DNA from: an uncultured Tropicimonas sp. | Lineage (GTDB): Bacteria > Pseudomonadota > Alphaproteobacteria > Rhodobacterales > Rhodobacteraceae | Assembly: GCA_947495685.1 (NCBI GenBank) | Contig: CANLZY010000002.1 | Location: 62,001 to 126,000 of the forward strand | Direction of reading: 5' to 3' | Length of the DNA: 64,000 nucleotides | Shown: positions 58,376 to 64,000 of the stretch, one piece after another | How positions within the stretch are numbered: position 1 is the stretch's first letter | How the letters are laid out: every line of letters begins with the position of its first letter | Notes under the pieces: generated by a model | What the model was told of the DNA's origin: nothing | The model's database searches: none | The model's input: only the letters and a program-made list of their open reading frames with translations | Program-made: the position numbers and the translations under genes

Positions 58376-59572
58376 ATGTCTTTGTCTCGTGGCAGCCATT
58401 ATCTTGCTATTCCGGGCCCTTCCGTCATGCCGGACGAGGTGTTGCGTGCCATGCACCGCCCGGCACCGAACATCTATACGGGCGAGCTTGTCGAACTGGT
58501 CGAGACCGTCATCCCGGACCTGAAGCGGGTCGCCATGACCGCACATCAGGCGGCGATCTATATCTGCAACGGGCATGGCGCCTGGGAAGCGGCGCTGACC
58601 AACGTGTTCAGCCGGGGCGACAAGGCCCTGTCGCTGGCTACCGGAGTCTTCACGCACGGCTGGTCCGACATGGCGGAAAAGCTGGGAGTCGAGGTGCAGC
58701 GGCTGGATTTCGGCCGTCGCTCGACGATTGACCTTGAAGCCGTCGAAGCGGCCCTGCGGGCAGATGTGGACGGGCGGATCAAGGCCGTGATGACCGTTCA
58801 GGTCGATACAGCGACCTCGGTGCGCAACGATGTTCCGGCCCTGCGTGCGGTTCTGGACCGGGTCGGGCATCCGGCGTTGTTGATGATCGACTGTATCGCC
58901 TGTCTGGGGGTCGACGAGTTTCACATGGATGCCTGGGGCGTTGATGTGATGGTGACCGGCAGCCAGAAGGGGCTGATGACGCCGCCGGGGCTGGGCTTTG
59001 TGTTCTTCAACGACAAGGCCGACGCCGCCCGCGAGACCGCCGACCTCGTTACCGGGTATTGGGATTGGCGCCCCCGCGTCGATCCCGCGCTGTTCTACCA
59101 GTATTTCTGCGGTACCCCGCCGACGCATCACCTCTTTGGGCTACGAGTGGCGCTGGATCTGATCCATGACGAGGGGGTGGAGGCCGTCTGGGCGCGGCAC
59201 ACGACCCTTGCGCGGTCGATCTGGGCGGCGTTCGACACCTGGGGGCAAGGCGGCCCGCTGGAGTTGAACATCGCCGATCCGGCATATCGCAGCCACGCGG
59301 TGACGGCGGTGCGGGCGGGCAACCCCAACGGCCTCGCGCTTCGTACCTGGGTCAGCGAGCACGCCGGCGTCACGCTAGGCATCGGGCTTGGCATGGCAAC
59401 GGACGATGACCCGGCCTCGGACGGGTTCTTTCGGGTGGGTCACATGGGGTATGTGAATGCCCAGATGGTGATGGGGGCGCTTGGCACCATTGACGCGGGG
59501 TTGAAGGCCTTGAAGATTCCGCATGGGTCTGGCGCGCTGGAGGCCGCGACGCAGGTACTTGCCGAGGCTTAA
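58376..59572 (+). CDS. Class V PLP aminotransferase (serine-glyoxylate-like)
   Basis: PLP-dependent aminotransferase of 398 residues. The PLP lysine is K198 in VTGSQKGLM, and the family start HYLAIPGPSVMPDEVLRAM is present. It resembles the alanine/serine-glyoxylate transaminase group. GAGGAG is 8 bases before ATG 58376. It is divergent from the phosphatase gene, and its stop overlaps by 3 bases the convergent small membrane-protein gene. Confidence 0.88.
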   Translation: MSLSRGSHYLAIPGPSVMPDEVLRAMHRPAPNIYTGELVELVETVIPDLKRVAMTAHQAAIYICNGHGAWEAALTNVFSRGDKALSLATGVFTHGWSDMAEKLGVEVQRLDFGRRSTIDLEAVEAALRADVDGRIKAVMTVQVDTATSVRNDVPALRAVLDRVGHPALLMIDCIACLGVDEFHMDAWGVDVMVTGSQKGLMTPPGLGFVFFNDKADAARETADLVTGYWDWRPRVDPALFYQYFCGTPPTHHLFGLRVALDLIHDEGVEAVWARHTTLARSIWAAFDTWGQGGPLELNIADPAYRSHAVTAVRAGNPNGLALRTWVSEHAGVTLGIGLGMATDDDPASDGFFRVGHMGYVNAQMVMGALGTIDAGLKALKIPHGSGALEAATQVLAEA

Positions 59573-59751
59573 CGCCGACGCACCCGTGCCCACCGGGTGA
59601 TCAGGGCGTTGGCGCAGACGGCAAACAGCAGCGTCGCCGGCAAGCCCCAGTGAGCCCATATGGCGAACAACAGGCAGAACAGGTTGATGCCCAACATGAT
59701 CAGCGCGGCGATGGTATAGTCGGGCGCGCGGCCCATCGTATGACGTTTCAT
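59569..59751 (-). CDS. Small two-helix membrane protein
   Basis: Protein of 60 residues with two hydrophobic stretches (IAALIMLGINLFCLLFAIW and LPATLLFAVCANAL) and a basic C-terminus (RWARVRRR). Start ATG 59751 has a GGAGTCC-type ribosome binding site. It has no recognised family beyond resembling small uncharacterised inner-membrane proteins of this group. It lies between two convergent or co-directional aminotransferase genes. Confidence 0.6.
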   Translation of the reverse strand: MKRHTMGRAPDYTIAALIMLGINLFCLLFAIWAHWGLPATLLFAVCANALITRWARVRRR

Positions 59752-59831
59752 GCGGACTCCCGGATGATGCCTGTGTCCGTGAGGATACCGCAACTCTGCC
59801 GCTTGTCTGCTGACAAATCTGCGAGGCTGGC

Positions 59832-60947
59832 TCAGCCGGCCCCGGTCACGGCCTCTTCCAAGGCCTTTGGCAGGGCGGCGGCAAACAGGTCCAGTTCGGC
59901 CTCGGGCCCGCAGGAGATCCGGATGCATCGGTCCTGTGGGGCGACGAAGGGCATTCGGACAAAGATATCGCGCCGGATCAGACCTTGCAGAACGGCCCGG
60001 GCAAACGCCCCGTCGCGCCCGCAATCAAGGGTGACGAAATTGGTGGCCGACGGCAGGGCAACAAGGCCATTCGCCGTCGCAATCTGGGCGATCCGCTCGC
60101 GGGCTGCGGCAACCTTGGACACCGTCGCGGCCAGATGCTCGGTATCGGCAAGGCTTGCCACTGCGGCCGCCTGGCTTACCCGGCACATGCCGAAATGGTT
60201 CCGGACCTTGTTGAAGGCCAGGATCATCTCGGACTGGCCAATGGCGTAGCCCACCCGCATTCCGGCCAGTCCATGCGCCTTGGAGAACGTCCGCATCCTG
60301 ATCACCCGATGATCTGTCACGTCAAACGCTGGCACTGCCGTGTCGGGGGCCAATTCGATATAGGCCTCGTCCAACAGCAGCAGGCAGCCCTCGGGCACAC
60401 GGGCGATCATGTCGGTGATCACGTCGGCGGAATGCCACGTGCCCATCGGATTGTCCGGATTGGACATGTAGATCAGCTTGGCGCCGACCTCGGCAGCCTT
60501 GGCAAGCAGGGCCTCGGGGTCCTCGTAATCGTCACGATACGGCACCTTGTAGAGCATGCCCCCAAAGCCGGCGACGTGGTAGTTGAAGGTCGGATATGCC
60601 CCGTCCGAGGTCACCACGGTGTCGCCCGGCCCGACAAGCAGACGAACCAGATAGCCGAGCATTCCGTCGATGCCTTCGCCGACCATGATGTTGTCGGTCG
60701 GCACGCCGTGATGCGCGGCCAGGGCCTGGGTCAGGTCGTGGTTTTCCGGATCGCCATACATCCAGGCACCAGGCGCGGCCTTGGCGATGGCCGAGATCAC
60801 GGATGGCGCGGGGCCAAAGCCCAGTTCGTTCGCGCCAAGCCGGGCTGCAAAGGGGTGGCCACGGGCGCGCTCCTGGGCCTCGGGGCCGACGAAGGGCACG
60901 GTTGCAGGGAGCGAAGCGGCAAGCGGGGTCAATCGGGGTCCGGTCAT
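59832..60947 (-). CDS. Class I/II aminotransferase, histidinol-phosphate-type
   Basis: PLP aminotransferase of 371 residues. The PLP lysine is K223 in RTFSKAHGLAG, and the substrate-binding YMSNPDNPMGTW element is near residue 160. It resembles HisC-like enzymes, but without other his genes nearby its substrate (histidinol phosphate or an aromatic amino acid) is open. ATG 60947 starts at MTGPRLTPLAASLP; in-frame sequence upstream is antisense to neighbouring hydrolase genes and is not part of it. Confidence 0.87.
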   Translation of the reverse strand: MTGPRLTPLAASLPATVPFVGPEAQERARGHPFAARLGANELGFGPAPSVISAIAKAAPGAWMYGDPENHDLTQALAAHHGVPTDNIMVGEGIDGMLGYLVRLLVGPGDTVVTSDGAYPTFNYHVAGFGGMLYKVPYRDDYEDPEALLAKAAEVGAKLIYMSNPDNPMGTWHSADVITDMIARVPEGCLLLLDEAYIELAPDTAVPAFDVTDHRVIRMRTFSKAHGLAGMRVGYAIGQSEMILAFNKVRNHFGMCRVSQAAAVASLADTEHLAATVSKVAAARERIAQIATANGLVALPSATNFVTLDCGRDGAFARAVLQGLIRRDIFVRMPFVAPQDRCIRISCGPEAELDLFAAALPKALEEAVTGAG

Positions 60948-61040
60948 GGGCGGCAGATTGGCGGAACAGGTTGGCGACGGCAAGCCTTGCGGCGACCTGC
61001 GGCTTCGGTAGTGTGGCCTCAACAACGAACGGGTGAGATC

Positions 61041-61796
61041 ATGAGCGAACCGAGGTATCTGAACACGGCGCAAGGGCGTCGTATTGCGTATCGGTTGACC
61101 CCCGGAACCGGTCCGATGACCGTCTTTTGCCATGGTCTGCGCTCTGACATGGAAGGCACCAAGGCCCTGTACCTCGAAGAACGGGCACGTCAGGCCGGCC
61201 GCGGTTTCCTGCGATTCGATTGTTCGGGCCATGGTCAGAGCTCCGGTGATTTCCTCGATGGGTGCATCGGCGACTGGGCTGAAGACGCCGCGGCGGTGCT
61301 GGATGCCCTGATCGAGGCGCCGGTCGTGCTGGTTGGCTCGTCGATGGGCGGCTGGCTTTCGCTGCTCATGGCGCGGGATCACCCGGAACGGTTGGCGGGG
61401 CTTGTCACCATCGCCGCGGCCCCCGATTTTACCGAGGATGGTTTCTGGGACGCATTTACCGAAACCCAGAAGGGGCGGCTGATGGCATCGGGCCAGATCG
61501 CCCTGCCGTCGGACTACGGCGATCCGATGATCGTGACTCGCCGGCTGATAGAGGATGGCCGTTCCCGGCTGGTGCTGCGTCAACCGCTGCGTCTGCCCTT
61601 CCCGACACGGTTCCTGCAAGGCACTGCAGATGCCGATGTCGACATGTCCGTTGCGTTGCGTCTGCTCAATCACGTCGAAGGTAATGATATCCGCCTGACA
61701 CTGGCCAAGGGCGCGGATCATCGGTTTTCGGAGCCGGCAGAGCTGGAACTGATAGCGACGGCCGTGGACGAGGTCGTGGCAGGCGCTGCGGCATGA
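61041..61796 (+). CDS. Alpha/beta hydrolase
   Basis: Protein of 251 residues with the nucleophile elbow GSSMGG (S101) and a C-terminal ADHRFSE histidine. VFCHGLRSD provides the oxyanion region and FDCSGHGQSSG is the typical following strand-loop. There is no signal peptide. It resembles esterases or thioesterase-type palmitoyl hydrolases of the ABHD10-like kind. The stop overlaps the start of the next hydrolase gene (ATGA). Confidence 0.87.
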   Translation: MSEPRYLNTAQGRRIAYRLTPGTGPMTVFCHGLRSDMEGTKALYLEERARQAGRGFLRFDCSGHGQSSGDFLDGCIGDWAEDAAAVLDALIEAPVVLVGSSMGGWLSLLMARDHPERLAGLVTIAAAPDFTEDGFWDAFTETQKGRLMASGQIALPSDYGDPMIVTRRLIEDGRSRLVLRQPLRLPFPTRFLQGTADADVDMSVALRLLNHVEGNDIRLTLAKGADHRFSEPAELELIATAVDEVVAGAAA

Positions 61797-62761
61797 AAAT
61801 GTTGGCCGCCGTTCTGCTGGCGTTGGGTGTGGTCGCCCTTGCCGTGTTGTTCCTGGGACCGCGCGAGCCGGTGGATCGCGATGTCGCCTTTGACCCCGAG
61901 ACGCTTGGCGCGGATCTCGACGCATGGCTTGCGGCGCGCGAGGCCCGGGTTCCGGATCTGCGCGCCGGTGTCCACAAACGTATCCATTGGGCCGGCGCCC
62001 CGGGCGAACGCACGCCGCTCTCCATCGTCTATCTTCACGGCTTTTCGGCGAGTTCCGAAGAAATCCGTCCGGTGCCCGACAAGGTGGCCGACGCGCTTGG
62101 CGCGAACCTGTTCTATACCCGGTTGTCCGGCCATGGCCGGGAGGGCGCCGCGATGGCGGAACCGGTGGTTGGCGACTGGATCGAGGATATGGCCGAGGCG
62201 CTTGCCATCGGCCGCCGGCTGGGAGATCGGGTGGTGGTGATCGCAACTTCGACCGGCGCAACTCTCGCGACCATCGCGGCGACCGACCCGGCACTGTCCG
62301 AGAGCATCGCGGGCATGGCGCTGGTGTCGCCCAATTTCGGGTTGATGAACCGGGCAGCCCGGTTGTTGTCGCTGCCATGGGCACGCCACTGGGTGCCGTT
62401 GCTCGCCGGGGCGGACCGTGGTTTCGAGATTCAGAACGCCGATCACGCGGCATTCTGGACATCGCGCTATCCTACCGTGGCGACCGTGCCGCTCATGGCG
62501 CTTGTCGATCATGTCGGCAGGCTGGACCTTTCGGCGATCACCGTGCCGGCCCTGTTTCTCTACTCGGAACAGGATCAGGTGGTGTCGCCGGACGCAACCA
62601 GCAAGGCGATCGAGGCCTGGGGCGGGCCGACGCGGCGCGGGTTACGTGTCATGGGCCCCGGCGATGACCCGGGATCGCACGTGATCGCCGGTGACATCCT
62701 CAGCCCCGGACAGACAGATGAAACCGCCCGCATGATCGTTGAGTGGGCCGCGGGCCTTTAG
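61793..62761 (+). CDS. Membrane-anchored alpha/beta hydrolase
   Basis: Protein of 322 residues starting with a hydrophobic segment (MLAAVLLALGVVALAVLFL) that is a signal anchor or uncleaved signal. The lipase/esterase core follows: YLHGFSASSEE for the oxyanion region and an atypical nucleophile elbow, ATSTGA with S153, where most members have GxSxG. The C-terminal GSHVIAG supplies the histidine. It is coupled to the preceding hydrolase by an ATGA overlap. Confidence 0.83.
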   Translation: MKMLAAVLLALGVVALAVLFLGPREPVDRDVAFDPETLGADLDAWLAAREARVPDLRAGVHKRIHWAGAPGERTPLSIVYLHGFSASSEEIRPVPDKVADALGANLFYTRLSGHGREGAAMAEPVVGDWIEDMAEALAIGRRLGDRVVVIATSTGATLATIAATDPALSESIAGMALVSPNFGLMNRAARLLSLPWARHWVPLLAGADRGFEIQNADHAAFWTSRYPTVATVPLMALVDHVGRLDLSAITVPALFLYSEQDQVVSPDATSKAIEAWGGPTRRGLRVMGPGDDPGSHVIAGDILSPGQTDETARMIVEWAAGL

Positions 62762-62774
62762 ACCGGAGACCGAC

Positions 62775-63212
62775 ATGGAACGACGCGTCAGCCTGATAAC
62801 CATCGGGGTCGCCGACCTCGACCGTGCAGCGGCCTTCTACGAAGCGCTCGGATGGCTGCGCGAACCCGGCCCGGACGGCGTGATCGCCTTCAACCTGCTG
62901 GGGCAGACGCTCGGGCTCTACCCATTGGACAAGCTTGCGGAAGATATCGGTGTGCCCGTTGAAAGCCTTCGGCCTGGTGGGTCGACGATGACATTGGCCC
63001 ACAATGTGCGCAGCGCCGACGAGGTTGCGCCGCTTCTGGCCGCCGCAGAAGCTGCCGGCGGAAAAGTGCTCAAGCCCGCTCAGGACGTGTTCTGGGGCGG
63101 TCACCATGGGTATTTCGCCGATCCGGACGGGCATTTCTGGGAGATTGCGTTCAACCCGTTCTCCGCACTCGGCCGGAACGGCGCCTTTCAGTGGGGCGGC
63201 GTGTCCGACTGA
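62775..63212 (+). CDS. VOC-superfamily (glyoxalase-like) protein
   Basis: Protein of 145 residues with two babbab repeats of the vicinal-oxygen-chelate fold: VADLDRAAAFYEALGW at the N-terminus and GYFADPDGHFWEIAFNP near the C-terminus. Metal-ligand-like His and Glu residues are in place. Members act as dioxygenases, glyoxalases or resistance proteins; no substrate can be assigned. ATG 62775 has CGGAGACC upstream. It starts 13 bases after the membrane hydrolase stop, so is probably co-transcribed. Confidence 0.88.
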   Translation: MERRVSLITIGVADLDRAAAFYEALGWLREPGPDGVIAFNLLGQTLGLYPLDKLAEDIGVPVESLRPGGSTMTLAHNVRSADEVAPLLAAAEAAGGKVLKPAQDVFWGGHHGYFADPDGHFWEIAFNPFSALGRNGAFQWGGVSD

Positions 63213-63306
63213 CGCGTTTCGGGCTTTCTGCCGGACGAATGCCGCTCTAAAATGTCTACAACGCGCAGGATGACGCGACCGGGCAGCACCAACTAGGGCA
63301 ATTGAT

Positions 63307-64000
63307 ATGAACGAACCGCTGGTATTCTTGCCGGGCATGATGTGCGATGCCCGTCTGTTCTGGCCACAATTGTTGTCTTTTGGCCCGCATCGATCAGTGA
63401 TGGTGGCGCCCATTACCGGCGCATCCAGCATCGGTGCCCTCGCCGCGCGGGTCCTGGAGGACGCGCCACGCCGGTTTGCCCTCGCCGGTCTGTCCATGGG
63501 CGGTATCGTGGCGATGGAGGTGCTGCGCCGTGCACCGGAACGCGTGACCCGCATTGCCCTGATGGACACCAACCCGCTGCCCGAGACGCCACAGGTCGCG
63601 GCGGCGCGTGAACCGCACATCATCGCGGTCCAGACCGGCCGGCTGACCGAGATCATGCGCGACGAGATGAAACCGCGCTATCTGGCTCCCGGTCCGAAAC
63701 GGATCGACGTGTTGAACCTTGTGATGGAGATGGCCGAGGGCCTTGGTCCCGAGGTTTTTGTCGCGCAGTCACGCGCGCTGCAACGTCGGCCTGATCAGCA
63801 GAAGGTCCTGCGCACCACCAAGGTGCCAGCCCTTGTCCTGTGCGGTGAACACGACGCGCTGTGCCCGGTCAAACGTCACGAGTTCATGGCCGAACTGATC
63901 CCCAACGCCACCCTGCGGATCATTCCAGATGCCGGGCACCTGCCAACGCTGGAACAGCCCGAGGCGACCAACGCAGCGCTTGCCGAATGGATCGAAGCCC
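63307..64000 (+). CDS. Alpha/beta hydrolase, cut by the window end
   Basis: At least 231 residues, with no stop before the window edge. The start ATG 63307 reads MNEPLVFLPGMMCDARLFW. The nucleophile elbow is GLSMGG with S63, and the acid and histidine appear in CGEHDALCP and PDAGHLPTLE, near the end. Most of the catalytic domain is therefore inside. It resembles small esterases or 3-oxoadipate enol-lactonase-like hydrolases. It is the third hydrolase in this stretch, after a 94-base gap. Confidence 0.87.
   Translation, partial: MNEPLVFLPGMMCDARLFWPQLLSFGPHRSVMVAPITGASSIGALAARVLEDAPRRFALAGLSMGGIVAMEVLRRAPERVTRIALMDTNPLPETPQVAAAREPHIIAVQTGRLTEIMRDEMKPRYLAPGPKRIDVLNLVMEMAEGLGPEVFVAQSRALQRRPDQQKVLRTTKVPALVLCGEHDALCPVKRHEFMAELIPNATLRIIPDAGHLPTLEQPEATNAALAEWIEA

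Overview
The window looks like chromosomal DNA of a GC-rich alphaproteobacterium, most likely a marine or saline member of the Rhodobacteraceae (roseobacter-type). The basis is the ectoine cluster with its own MarR regulator and dedicated aspartokinase, the pcm - tolC - PopZ-like gene order, the small DUF6280-type protein next to efp, the imelysin/di-haem protein/DUF1513 cluster, and the overall codon and base use. This placement is inference; no rRNA or tRNA gene is present to confirm it.

Layout. 0.1-2 kb: an EF-G-like GTPase with a degenerate G domain, then a strong hairpin and decayed DNA with the remnant of a Crp/Fnr-type helix-turn-helix. 2.9-7.3 kb: ectoine synthesis, with an EctR-like MarR gene divergent from ectA-ectB-ectC-ask; the same operator-like motif lies in front of both transcription units. 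7.5-10.5 kb: a divergent FAA-hydrolase/semialdehyde dehydrogenase pair around an 18-bp palindrome, probably sugar-acid or hydroxyproline-type catabolism. 10.9-19.6 kb: a tightly packed four-gene operon that I consider the most unusual item. It encodes an FAD oxidoreductase fused to an acetoacetate-decarboxylase-like domain, a zinc-ribbon/class III cyclase/AAA/TPR protein, a SulP anion transporter with STAS and cyclic-nucleotide-binding domains, and a small DUF3307 membrane protein. 19.8-24 kb: an iron-type cluster of imelysin, di-haem protein and DUF1513 protein. 24.2-31.9 kb: a serine hydrolase, a complete oligopeptide ABC importer (oppABCDF) and a secreted helical protein. 32-36.8 kb: a PqiABC-like lipid transport operon with PqiA split in two and a PqiB carrying exact 100-residue tandem repeats. 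37-47.1 kb: YcaQ-type glycosylase, molybdopterin oxidoreductase, tex, a small protein, pcm, tolC and a PopZ-like gene.

47.1-52.7 kb is an accessory, decaying patch. It holds an IS5-type element (47886-48717) inserted into a small membrane-protein reading frame, a divergent SDR/AraC pair that are both pseudogenes, and an IS1595-type element (50770-52712) with near-perfect 26-bp ends. The IS1595-type element carries a passenger gene for a secreted protein overlapping the transposase stop. The valS gene that usually follows the PopZ-like gene in this family is not seen here.

52.7-64 kb returns to core genes: the DUF6280-type protein, efp, ygfZ, a family 2 glycosyltransferase, an MsbA-type ABC exporter coupled to a tyrosine-phosphatase-like protein, two PLP aminotransferases, three alpha/beta hydrolases (the last cut by the window end) and a VOC protein. 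No CRISPR array, tRNA, rRNA or replication origin was seen.
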